Of a stretch of DNA of 64,000 bases, positions 25,071 to 33,182 are shown piece by piece. A program made the translations under genes and the position numbers. This DNA is from Rhodococcus ruber. Lineage in GTDB: Bacteria; Actinomycetota; Actinomycetes; Mycobacteriales; Mycobacteriaceae. The notes under the pieces were generated by a model. It ran no database searches. It had not been told where the DNA came from and saw nothing but the letters and a program-made list of their open reading frames with translations. The stretch covers positions 186,001 to 250,000 of the forward strand of contig NZ_JAPWIJ010000001.1 of the NCBI RefSeq assembly GCF_027270735.1. Direction: 5' to 3'. Every line of letters starts with the position of its first letter. The first letter of the stretch is position 1.

Positions 25071-25369
25071 TCCTGGATGCTAGTTCAACCAGTAGACCGA
25101 TCACAGGCGTTCTGCTCACAACCGGCGTTTGCGACATCCACGCAGGCTCAGACCCGAAGTACCAGTCCAATCAGACTGGGCTCAGGCGCGCCGCGAGACG
25201 ACGAAAGTCGATGTGTCGGATGCAGACGGTGCCGACGCGACGCCGTCGGCGTATCACCCGTCGACTTCCGGCACGACCGGAGCTGCGACGCCAGATCGTT
25301 CGATTGGCGGACAGACAATCTCCCCCAGGTATTGAAAGCTGTTGGTAGCAAACAACACACGGAGGACGC
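25071..25369. other. Intergenic region with no recognisable gene
   Basis: These 299 bases separate the divergent DUF6924 gene and the small secreted protein. No frame here has a ribosome site or protein-like composition. No clear promoter or repeat was identified. Confidence 0.4.
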
Positions 25370-25675
25370 ATGAAAAGAAGGATCATGACGGCGGTCTCGG
25401 CGGTCTGTATCGCTGGCGCAATGGCTTTTGTGGGCGGTGGCACTGCGGACGCTGCCCAAGGCGGCCTCGGCTTCGGCAAGGCCTGGTTCAAGGTAGCTCG
25501 GTCCGAGCTCGTGAATTGGAACACACAAACCGCGTGCGAAAGCACCGGCGTGAGCAAGTGGAACTGCCAACCGATGGTGGCGGCGGTCAACAGGGAGCGG
25601 GCTCGTAACCCGAAAGCTACGGGCTACTGGGCGGAGTTCTTCGTAAATGGAACGACACGTTCCGGGACTTGGTAA
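25370..25675 (+). CDS. Small secreted protein
   Basis: This 101-residue protein is not recognised. A Sec signal is clear: MKRRI, hydrophobic VSAVCIAGAMAFVGGG and the cleavage site ADAAQ (about residue 29). The mature part is about 72 residues, has two Cys (TACESTGVSKWNC) that could form one disulfide, and is rich in Trp, Asn and Arg. GGAGG lies 6 bases before the ATG. It sits just upstream of the RM system and may belong to the same accessory block. Secreted small proteins of this size can be toxins, inhibitors or binding proteins; nothing here decides. Confidence 0.72.
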   Translation: MKRRIMTAVSAVCIAGAMAFVGGGTADAAQGGLGFGKAWFKVARSELVNWNTQTACESTGVSKWNCQPMVAAVNRERARNPKATGYWAEFFVNGTTRSGTW

Positions 25676-25770
25676 TTTCTGAAGCAGGCGCAAGTCGATA
25701 GGCCTGTCTCGACGGCCTGCGGAACGACCAGAAGACGAAGCCTGTCGGGAGTCTGTACTAGCCTGGGCGC

Positions 25771-26964
25771 ATGCCGAAGTTGACTGTGGTGCCGAGTGGT
25801 TCTTCGGCGTCTGCGGTCGACGGTATCCCCACGGTCGCGGAGTTCTTCGCCGGTATCGGTCTCGTCCGAATGGGCCTGGAGCAGGCCGGTTTCGAGGTGC
25901 GCTGGGCCAACGACATCGAGCGTGACAAGCACCAGATGTATCGCCAGCACTTCGGTGACGATGCGGGCCATTTTCAGCTCGGTGATGTCGCTGCCACTCG
26001 CGGTCACGATCTGCCCGAGGGGTTGTCGTTGGCGTGGGCATCGTTTCCGTGCACCGACTTGTCGCTGGCCGGTGGCCGGGCCGGTCTCGCGGGCAAGAAC
26101 TCGTCGACCTTCCGGCATTTCACGCGGGTGCTGGGTGAACTCGGTGCCGCGCGCCCGGAGGTGGTCGCGCTCGAGAACGTCGTCGGCTTGGCCACAAGTC
26201 ACGGAGGAGACGATCTGGCTGCGGCGGTCCGGGAGCTCAACGAGCTCGGTTACTCGGTGGATGTGCTGACCATCGATGCTCGACGCTTCGTCCCGCAGTC
26301 ACGTCCGCGCCTGTTCCTGATCGGTGCGCAGAATCCGCCCGAGGATGCCCGCGATCCCAACAGTGAGCTGCGACCCGATTGGCTCCAGGCGGTGTACGGC
26401 GATTCGACGCTGCTGACGCATCGAGCACCGCTACCGAGTCCACCGATTCCGTTGACCAGTGGTCTCGGTGATGTGGTCGAGCGTATGGACTACCGGGACT
26501 CGCGGTGGTGGGATGCCGACCGTACCGCGGCGTTCGTACAGTCGTTGTCGCCGATTCAGTTGCAGCGCATCGACATTCTGAAGAAGGCCCGCAAGGTCAG
26601 CTACCGCACCGCCTACCGTCGCACTCGTAACGGCGTCGCGGTGTGGGAGGCGCGGCCCGACGACATCTCCGGCTGCTTGCGTACCGCACGCGGCGGCTCC
26701 TCGAAGCAGGCGGTCGTCAAGATGGGGAACGGCCGCTTGCAGGTGCGTTGGATGACGCCGGTGGAGTACGCCCGCCTGATGGGTGCCGGCGACTACACAC
26801 TCGATGGTCTGCGAAACAATCAGGCGCTCTTCGGTTTCGGTGATGCGGTGTGCGTTCCTGTGGTCGCGTGGCTCGCCGAACACTATCTGATGCCGCTCGT
26901 CACTGGATCTCTCGTCAATTCGACGACCCTGAATTCTGCTGCGGCACATGTCCAGTCACGGTAA
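25771..26964 (+). CDS. DNA (cytosine-5-) methyltransferase of a type II RM system
   Basis: This 397-residue m5C methyltransferase has motifs in canonical order: motif I AEFFAGIGLVRMGLEQAGF (AdoMet binding), motif IV SFPCTDLSLAGG with catalytic Cys94, motif VI LENVVG (about residue 135), motif VIII QSRPRLFLIGA, a variable recognition region (about 190-330) and motif IX/X R-L-M-G and QALFGFGDAVCVPV. It methylates the host copy of the site that the next gene's nuclease would cut. The nuclease frame begins 17 bases before this gene's stop, so expression is coupled. Specificity cannot be read directly; see the nuclease for an inferred site. Confidence 0.93.
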   Translation: MPKLTVVPSGSSASAVDGIPTVAEFFAGIGLVRMGLEQAGFEVRWANDIERDKHQMYRQHFGDDAGHFQLGDVAATRGHDLPEGLSLAWASFPCTDLSLAGGRAGLAGKNSSTFRHFTRVLGELGAARPEVVALENVVGLATSHGGDDLAAAVRELNELGYSVDVLTIDARRFVPQSRPRLFLIGAQNPPEDARDPNSELRPDWLQAVYGDSTLLTHRAPLPSPPIPLTSGLGDVVERMDYRDSRWWDADRTAAFVQSLSPIQLQRIDILKKARKVSYRTAYRRTRNGVAVWEARPDDISGCLRTARGGSSKQAVVKMGNGRLQVRWMTPVEYARLMGAGDYTLDGLRNNQALFGFGDAVCVPVVAWLAEHYLMPLVTGSLVNSTTLNSAAAHVQSR

Positions 26965-27817
26965 GTCCTCACTTCGGGCGTCGGCCGTCGCACCGCGAAA
27001 GAGCACCCTGCCTGCGGACGACGTGCAGTCCTTTCGTACGGCGCTGCGAGAGGTGCTGAGTGAGAAAGACGATCGAGGCCGAATGTGGTCGGCAGCCAAG
27101 TGGGGCGTGTACGCGTTCTACGATTACGACGGCGAACCGATCTACGTGGGACAGACCAAAGAGAAACTCAGTGTCCGGGTGCAACGACATCTGACCAACC
27201 AGCGAACCGACGCCGTCGCGATGCGGGTGCTCGATGTGTTCGAAGTCGCGGAGATCGAGATCTGGCCACTGTGGCAGTACGAGGATCTCAAGAAGTCCGA
27301 TGGCGCAGAGCAATTCCGCGCTGCCGAGCAAGATCTCAATGCCCACGAGTACACGGCGTACCTCGAAGCCATCGACAAATCGCGACACAAAGCGATCCTC
27401 AACGAGAAGATTCCGCCGATCTCGCAGCCCATCGCACTCCCCGCGTCGCTGCGCCGGTCGTTGATCTCCGAACAGACGCGTCGCGAGCGCGGGCACCCCG
27501 ACATCCGTATCGCGCGCCGCGCCGAGACAATTTCGCGTCTGGCCGCCGTCACTCGTGAACGTGGAGAGGTGTCCGAGGGCCTGCGACGCGTCCTCGTCGT
27601 GCAGGCGGTGCGGCTGGCGTACCTGTCTGCCGAGCGACTCGCCTTCGTCGAGGGGCATCCGATCCCCGATCCCGCAGCCATCGACGTCACCGCGCTGGTG
27701 GGGTCGGTGCTGCACGAGCGCAGTGATCCTGACGATCCCGAGGACACGGAAGATGCGATCGAGTCCGCGGACACCACCGAGCCCGACGGCGAGTTGGACC
27801 TGTTCAGCGAGTACTGA
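26948..27817 (+). CDS. GIY-YIG type II restriction endonuclease (Eco29kI-like)
   Basis: This 289-residue protein has a GIY-YIG nuclease core: WGVYAFY (Tyr55), IYVGQT (Tyr66), and RVQRH with Arg77 and His81, the spacing seen in Eco29kI-family nucleases. A candidate metal-binding Glu lies in FRAAEQDLN or the following helix, and LNEKIPP resembles the Asn-containing end of the fold. The C-terminus is acidic. It overlaps the methyltransferase by 17 bases, forming a type II RM pair. Eco29kI recognises CCGCGG; the same site here is only a hypothesis. The window contains CCGCGG copies (for example 28710 and 47252), which must be methylated if that is right. Confidence 0.82.
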   Translation: MSSHGKSSLRASAVAPRKSTLPADDVQSFRTALREVLSEKDDRGRMWSAAKWGVYAFYDYDGEPIYVGQTKEKLSVRVQRHLTNQRTDAVAMRVLDVFEVAEIEIWPLWQYEDLKKSDGAEQFRAAEQDLNAHEYTAYLEAIDKSRHKAILNEKIPPISQPIALPASLRRSLISEQTRRERGHPDIRIARRAETISRLAAVTRERGEVSEGLRRVLVVQAVRLAYLSAERLAFVEGHPIPDPAAIDVTALVGSVLHERSDPDDPEDTEDAIESADTTEPDGELDLFSEY

Positions 27818-27841
27818 CTCGCCCCGCCGTAGGCTCGCCCT

Positions 27842-28756
27842 GTGCCGCTTCCCCCTCACGTTGCCGATCTCACCAGCATCGATCTGTTGCTGTCGGTGGC
27901 CGAGCTCGGCAGCATCGGTCGAGCGGGCCGAGCGCACGGCATGTCGCAACCGGCCGCAAGTTCGCGCATCCGTGCGCTGGAGCGCCGCGTCGGCGCGCCC
28001 TTACTCACACGGGGCGCACGCGGAACGGTGCTGACCGAGTTCGGCGAGCTCGTCGCAAGTTGGGCAGCGCCGGTCGTCCGGTCGGCAGAAGACTTGGCGA
28101 CGGCAATCGCCGCGCTGCATGCCGAGCGCATCGGCCACGTGCAGATCGCTGCCAGTCAGACTGTCGCAGAGTATCTTCTGCCACGCTGGCTGGTCACGCT
28201 GCACGCGCGTCTCCCGCACATCGTGCCGACACTGAGCTCGGGTAACTCCGCGGTCGTCGCCGAGAAGGTGCTGGCAGGTAGCGCGGACATCGGTTTCATC
28301 GAAAGTCCCGAAATACCTGCAGGTCTCGATCATCGAACCGTGGCCGCCGACGAATTGGTGCTCGTGGTACCGCCGGAACACGCGTGGGTCAGCACCCCAC
28401 CCACCGCCCACGACATCGTCGCCACCGCATTGGTGACGCGGGAGGCGGGCTCGGGAACACGCTCGGCGTACGAAAGTGCCTTGACTACAACGGGTCTCGG
28501 GCAGCCGATGTCGCCTCTGCTCGAGGTCTCGTCGACGACGGCGATCAAGTCCGCCGTCGCCGCAGGAATCGGCGGTGCCGTTCTCAGCTCACTGGCCGTT
28601 GCATCCGAGCTGGCCGCCGGCACCCTGATCCAGGTGCCGATCCCGGGGCTGACACTGCGACGCGAACTGAGGGCGATCTGGCCGTCCGGCCGCGCGCCGA
28701 GTGGACCGGCCGCGGAACTGCTCACCGTGGCGGCGAATTCTCACCTGCAGCCATAA
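27842..28756 (+). CDS. LysR-family transcriptional regulator
   Basis: This 304-residue protein has an N-terminal winged helix (SIDLLLSVAELGSIGRAGRA, MSQPAASSRIRALERRVGAPL) and a C-terminal substrate-binding domain (HVQIAASQTVAEYLLPRWL, GSADIGFIES, LVLVVPPEHAW). The start is GTG at 27842. It precedes a TDT-family transporter on the same strand by 68 bases and probably controls it, as LysR regulators often pair with such exporters. The inducer is unknown. Confidence 0.9.
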   Translation: MPLPPHVADLTSIDLLLSVAELGSIGRAGRAHGMSQPAASSRIRALERRVGAPLLTRGARGTVLTEFGELVASWAAPVVRSAEDLATAIAALHAERIGHVQIAASQTVAEYLLPRWLVTLHARLPHIVPTLSSGNSAVVAEKVLAGSADIGFIESPEIPAGLDHRTVAADELVLVVPPEHAWVSTPPTAHDIVATALVTREAGSGTRSAYESALTTTGLGQPMSPLLEVSSTTAIKSAVAAGIGGAVLSSLAVASELAAGTLIQVPIPGLTLRRELRAIWPSGRAPSGPAAELLTVAANSHLQP

Positions 28757-28824
28757 CCCTGAGTTATGACCGGTGAACAAACCGGCACCTACCGACCGGG
28801 TGCAGCACCGCGCAGGCTGAGCAC

Positions 28825-29943
28825 ATGACCGTGACCTTCCCCGCCCCGATCTCGACCGAGACCGATACGCACCGCCGAACCTTCGAGCACATCACCCCGA
28901 ATTGGTTCGCCGCAGTGATGGGGACCGGCATCGTCGCCACCGCAGCCGCAACGCTGCCTGTGCAGTTCCCCGCGCTCCACGTCTTCGCCACTGCAGTGTG
29001 GGTGTTCGCAGTTACAGCGCTGGTCGTCATCGGCACAGCCTTCGCGCTGCACTGGATCGGGCATCGCGGCCGCGCCGTCGAGTATGCGCGACACCCGGTC
29101 ATGGTGCAGTTCTACGGAGCCCCGCCCATGGCTATGCTCACCGTCGGCGCGGGCGCCGGGCTCCTCGGAGCGGACCTGCTGGGATCCACCGCGTCCACCG
29201 TGCTGTTCGCCACCCTGTGGATCGCCGGGACGATCGCCGGTCTGCTCACCAGCGTCGTCGTGCCTTATCGAATGATCACCACCTCCGATCACCGCGACGT
29301 CGCCGCCCTGCCGGCATGGTTGATGCCCGTCGTCCCGCCGATGGTGTCGGCGTCGACCGGGGCGTTGCTGCTCCCCCACGTACCCGACGGCCAGTGGCGG
29401 CTGGCTCTGTTGTGCGCCTGCTATGCGATGTTCGGTATGTCGTTGATCGTCGGGATGATCACCATGACGCTGATCTATGGACGCCTACTGCACGGCGGCC
29501 TGCCACCCGTCGACGCAGCTCCCACCGTATGGATCACGCTGGGACTGATCGGTCAGTCGATCACAGCGGCGAACCTACTCGGCACCGATGCATCGATGGT
29601 GTTCACCGGTTCCCAGGCGTCGATCGCCGTCGGACTACACGTGTTCGGCATCGGCTACGGGCTGATCATGGGCGGCTTCGGTGCGCTGATGTTCGCGCTC
29701 GCCGCCGCACTCACCGTGTACGCGGCGCGCAGAAACCTGGGATTCTCGCTGACGTGGTGGTCGTTCACGTTTCCCCTCGGCACCTGCGTCACCGGAGCGA
29801 CTGCCCTGGGTAATTCTCTCGACTTCGGCGCAGTCCACGCTCTGGCCGTAGTGCTGTACGCGGTGCTCCTCGCAGCCTGGGTTACCGTCGCGGCCCGCAC
29901 CGTTCGAGGCGTCCTACGAGGGAGCCTGCTGCACCCCAACTGA
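28825..29943 (+). CDS. TDT family (TehA/SLAC1-like) anion transporter
   Basis: This 372-residue membrane protein has ten spans. Family blocks are ITPNWFAAVMGTGIVATAA in span 1 (the PNWF start is typical), HPVMVQFYGAPPMAMLTVGAG, and FTFPLGTCVTGATALGNSL near the end. TDT members move C4-dicarboxylates, tellurite or sulfite. The upstream LysR gene and the anion-channel-like fold suggest export of an organic or inorganic anion. The substrate is not decided. The ATG at 28825 fits the family's short cytoplasmic N-terminus. Confidence 0.88.
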   Translation: MTVTFPAPISTETDTHRRTFEHITPNWFAAVMGTGIVATAAATLPVQFPALHVFATAVWVFAVTALVVIGTAFALHWIGHRGRAVEYARHPVMVQFYGAPPMAMLTVGAGAGLLGADLLGSTASTVLFATLWIAGTIAGLLTSVVVPYRMITTSDHRDVAALPAWLMPVVPPMVSASTGALLLPHVPDGQWRLALLCACYAMFGMSLIVGMITMTLIYGRLLHGGLPPVDAAPTVWITLGLIGQSITAANLLGTDASMVFTGSQASIAVGLHVFGIGYGLIMGGFGALMFALAAALTVYAARRNLGFSLTWWSFTFPLGTCVTGATALGNSLDFGAVHALAVVLYAVLLAAWVTVAARTVRGVLRGSLLHPN

Positions 29944-29945
29944 TC

Positions 29946-30296
29946 TCACATGTGCGCGAGCACGTTCACCACATTGCCACCCGCATCGCGGAAGAAGAAC
30001 CGACGCACGCCCCACTCCTCGTTGGTGATCTCGTAGACGATCTCGAGATTCGCATCGACGGCAGCTCGATAGGCCGAGTCCACATCGTCCACCTCGATCG
30101 ACGCCGACGGGTTCACCGGCCCGGTGGGGTCGGTGGTGATCAGACTCAGTTGCGCCGTGCTATCACCGGACGGTGCGAGCGTCGCGATCCAACCGTGGTT
30201 CATCACGATCTCCATGCCGGTGACCTGAACGTACGCGTCCAGCGCCGCATCGAGATCGGTGACCGTGAGCAGGGGCATCGCGCGCACAATGTCCAT
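29946..30296 (-). CDS. VOC (glyoxalase/bleomycin-resistance fold) protein
   Basis: This 116-residue single VOC domain protein has MPLLTVTDLDAALDAYVQVTG, SASIEVDDVDSAYRAAV and RRFFFRDAGGNVVNVLAH, the usual paired beta-alpha-beta-beta-beta pattern. Metal-ligand positions include the final His region. It is convergent with the TDT gene (2 bases apart) and divergent from the pRiA4b ORF-3-like gene across a palindrome. Substrate unknown; VOC proteins include dioxygenases, lyases and drug-binding proteins. Confidence 0.82.
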   Translation of the reverse strand: MDIVRAMPLLTVTDLDAALDAYVQVTGMEIVMNHGWIATLAPSGDSTAQLSLITTDPTGPVNPSASIEVDDVDSAYRAAVDANLEIVYEITNEEWGVRRFFFRDAGGNVVNVLAHM

Positions 30297-30320
30297 GTTT
30301 GGACTGTATCGCTCAGAAAG

Positions 30321-30336
30321 CGTCCCCGCGGGGACG
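30321..30336. promoter_or_regulatory. Perfect 16-bp palindrome in a divergent promoter region
   Basis: CGTCCCCGCGGGGACG is perfectly self-complementary and lies between the starts of the VOC gene (30296) and the pRiA4b ORF-3-like gene (30358). It could be an operator for both. It also contains one CCGCGG, the site hypothesised for the RM system in this window. Confidence 0.5.
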
Positions 30337-30357
30337 TTCGCGACGAGCATCTCGCAC

Positions 30358-31656
30358 ATGGGGGACGATGTTTCGATGCTGACGATCAAGGTGACTCTGG
30401 CCGACATCGAACCAGCGGTGTGGCGGCGGTTCACCATCAATTCCGACGCCACACTGCCCGAGCTACACGACGTCATCCAAGACGTCATGGGCTGGGAAGA
30501 CCGACACCTGCACATGTTCTTCGTCGGCGACGATCCCTATCGAACCAGTCGACGCTACGAGATGAAGTCCGCACTCGAGGAGTGGGACGACGGCGCCGGG
30601 ACGCTCGAGGACGGCGTGCGAGTGGACGAAGTCCTCGGTGCCGTCGGGGATCGTCTCGGGTACGAGTACGACTTCGGTGACGGATGGACACACCACCTGG
30701 TCGTCGAAGAAAGATCGACCGTTGCCGGTACTGCAACCTGCCTCGACGGCGACCGCGCCTGCCCACCCGAGGACTGCGGTGGTACGTCCGGCTACGACGA
30801 GCTGCTGAAGGTTCTCGCTGACACCGATCATCCTGAGCACAACCATATGAAGCAGTGGGCGGGCAGCTTCGAGGAGCGCTTCGCGGTGGCCGACGCGAAC
30901 AACAGAATCGCGTTGCGGCGCGCCGTGACGGATTTGGCCGGCCGCGTACACGAGCGGCTACCCAAACTCGGCTCGCTTCTCGAACGCGGGCCCCTCGAGT
31001 ATCACCCCGATCTGCCCGATGTCCTCGCACGCGTCGATTTCGATGTGGCACAGGTGGACCCCGCAGCGGCGGCATCGGCAATGGATAAGTTGACGTGGAT
31101 GCTGGCGCGGGTGGGCGCAGAGGGAATCACGCTCACTGCTGCGGGCTATCTCCCGCCCAAAGACATTGCTGCGATGCGTGTAGAGCTCGAATGGGGTGCT
31201 GAATGGTTCGGAAACTCCAACCGCGAGGTGGACCATCAGCAGGTGCACTGGCTTCGGGCTGCTGTGACGCAACTCGGACTGGTTCGTGTGCTGAAGGGAC
31301 GGCTACTTCGCACCCGTTTGGGCAACACCCTGGCCACCGACCCAGTCCGCCTGTGGTCGCACGCCGCGGCTCGGATGCCTTTCGGACGCGAGCAGTACGA
31401 GAAGGATGCAGGCCTGCTGCTCCTGGTGGCGGTTGCAGGGGGTTGCTCTCCGACCGAACGCAATTCGCTGATCCTTCGAAGCCTCGAGAGCATCGGATGG
31501 CGAATCCCCGAGAGCGAAAGACGCTACGCCCAGTACCTCGCTCGACCGACCTTGGACTTCCTCACTTTGATCGGCGCTGTGCCATCGACCTTGGGTCGTG
31601 AAGGGACCGGACCGGATTGGGGACGCACTTTTGCCGTACACGCACTCGGCTTGTGA
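30358..31656 (+). CDS. Plasmid pRiA4b ORF-3-like protein
   Basis: This 432-residue protein's N-terminal 170 residues match the pRiA4b ORF-3 family: IKVTLADIEPAVWRRFTI, HDVIQDVMGWEDRHLHMF, YEYDFGDGWTHHLVVEE and CLDGDRACPPEDCGG with paired Cys. The C-terminal 260 residues (from about VHERLPKLGS) form a second, unrecognised helical domain. The domain is found on plasmids and chromosomes and has no proven function. The ATG at 30358 or at 30376 could start it. It is convergent with the unknown 364-residue gene and the two may form an accessory pair. Confidence 0.8.
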   Translation: MGDDVSMLTIKVTLADIEPAVWRRFTINSDATLPELHDVIQDVMGWEDRHLHMFFVGDDPYRTSRRYEMKSALEEWDDGAGTLEDGVRVDEVLGAVGDRLGYEYDFGDGWTHHLVVEERSTVAGTATCLDGDRACPPEDCGGTSGYDELLKVLADTDHPEHNHMKQWAGSFEERFAVADANNRIALRRAVTDLAGRVHERLPKLGSLLERGPLEYHPDLPDVLARVDFDVAQVDPAAAASAMDKLTWMLARVGAEGITLTAAGYLPPKDIAAMRVELEWGAEWFGNSNREVDHQQVHWLRAAVTQLGLVRVLKGRLLRTRLGNTLATDPVRLWSHAAARMPFGREQYEKDAGLLLLVAVAGGCSPTERNSLILRSLESIGWRIPESERRYAQYLARPTLDFLTLIGAVPSTLGREGTGPDWGRTFAVHALGL

Positions 31657-31686
31657 ACCAGTATGGGCTACCGGACGCCCATCAGG

Positions 31687-32781
31687 TCACGCTGCGAGCC
31701 CTTTGCGCCGCACACGGTCACGATCGAGCGCCTCGAGCAGAAGCGGGGCCAGAGGATCAGGTACGCAGAACTTGTCGTTCACCTTGACGAGCAATCCGAG
31801 GTCGAACATCGACATGAACCGGAGTGTCGCGACGGTCTGAATCACCTTACTGTCGGACATCGTTCCCAGGACGACACCGTCGGATTCCCCCACCGGATCA
31901 CCGACGAGGCTGCGCACGAGCACGGTGGTCGCCAACGCCGAGCCTGCCACGAGCTCGGACTGCACGGAATCATCGCCGGAGTCGTAGACAGGCGTCAAGC
32001 AGGATGCGTACGCCTCGACCACGGCGGCGCGAGTTCGGTCCGCGCTCGGAGACACCACCCAAGCACAGGCTTCGGGTCCGCGGGTATAGATCTGGCCCGC
32101 GTTCTCGAGGACACCGACCCTACGGGCGGTATCCAACACCGATCGATAGTTCACCATCGCCATGAAGTCAGGTTGTGTAGCGATACTGTCGAAACCAGGA
32201 ATCCCAAGCGCAGCAACGATCTCGACCGAGTCGTCCCAGTAGTCGATTCGGGCCGATGACGCGCGGCGCTCAGTCGCAGCCCACGTTGCCAAACGTTGCA
32301 GGAGTGAGACCACTATCGGTGTACTCAGTGGGCTCGAGCGCCCCGGCGATATCGGAGAACTGGGCACCGGCGCGAATGCAGACGAGGACCCGATCTCTCT
32401 CGAGATCTCTTCGTTCTGAGATGGCGACAACCGTTCGGCGACGACGAACATGCCGAAAAGATCGATGGCGCGGCGAATCTCGTCGCGCTCCCACGGCGAC
32501 TGTTCATACTCATCGAAGTCGAAGTACTCGTGATCATCGAGACAGAACATGTCGATCGGAAAATCTGCGCCGTACACGCTCACGTTCCGCTCGCGGACCG
32601 ACCGATCGACTGTCATAGCTGTCGCGAAAGCCGTCAACTGATCCGCGACCCAGGCATTCTCGACCAGCCAATCGGAGAAATGAAGAAGAGCGCTCGGCCA
32701 AAAAAGAGGTTCCCTTTCACGCGGAGCCTGACTGTGGGCCTCGCGACTGGTCTTTCTGCTACGCGATCTGCGGTTGCTCAT
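31687..32781 (-). CDS. Hypothetical protein, 364 residues
   Basis: Not recognised. The ATG at 32781 follows GGGGGAC, a reasonable ribosome site. The N-terminal 30 residues are basic and disordered (MSNRRSRSRKTSREAH). The rest is mainly helical with an acidic stretch DDHEYFDFDEYEQS, and three hydrophobic helices near the end. No signal peptide or catalytic motif is visible. Its stop faces the pRiA4b ORF-3-like gene 30 bases away. The long spacer upstream and lack of conserved neighbours support recent acquisition. Confidence 0.65.
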   Translation of the reverse strand: MSNRRSRSRKTSREAHSQAPREREPLFWPSALLHFSDWLVENAWVADQLTAFATAMTVDRSVRERNVSVYGADFPIDMFCLDDHEYFDFDEYEQSPWERDEIRRAIDLFGMFVVAERLSPSQNEEISREIGSSSAFAPVPSSPISPGRSSPLSTPIVVSLLQRLATWAATERRASSARIDYWDDSVEIVAALGIPGFDSIATQPDFMAMVNYRSVLDTARRVGVLENAGQIYTRGPEACAWVVSPSADRTRAAVVEAYASCLTPVYDSGDDSVQSELVAGSALATTVLVRSLVGDPVGESDGVVLGTMSDSKVIQTVATLRFMSMFDLGLLVKVNDKFCVPDPLAPLLLEALDRDRVRRKGLAA

Positions 32782-33182
32782 GATGTCCCCCCGGATGTGT
32801 GTGGTCGAGAGAGTAGGCGAGGGGTACGACAAGCGAGCGGAGGCCGGCGAGTCGCTGCTGATTACGGTCGCAGGACGACCGAGCACCTTGTCGGTTCCGG
32901 CAGAGCGAAAGCACGGGAACACGTTCGGCGACGTAGCGGGCGTCTTCGACTCGGACACGACCCGACCCTTACGGGCGATCTGATGCACGGTGCTCGGCCG
33001 ATGACCCGCAACGCCGATGACCTCCGGGGAATCGAAGAACTGGTCGAGATCGACAGCCACTGAACCAACCGAGTCGTTCACCCCGACGACATGTGCAATT
33101 CCCACAACACACGTCAGCCCGTCGGTTACGGTCGGAAGCATGAGCAGCTTCCGTGCTCGATATTTCTCAGGAGAAGTCTGAA
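32782..33182. other. Long intergenic region before the ferric ABC operon
   Basis: These 401 bases hold no credible gene; open frames lack ribosome sites and protein-like composition. The right end carries AGGAG (about 33169), the ribosome site of the ferric binding-protein gene. I could not find a convincing iron box here. Confidence 0.4.

Noticed and set aside
25129..25335. 68-residue plus-strand frame in the DUF6924/secreted-protein spacer
   Set aside because: No ribosome site, low-complexity composition and no recognisable features.
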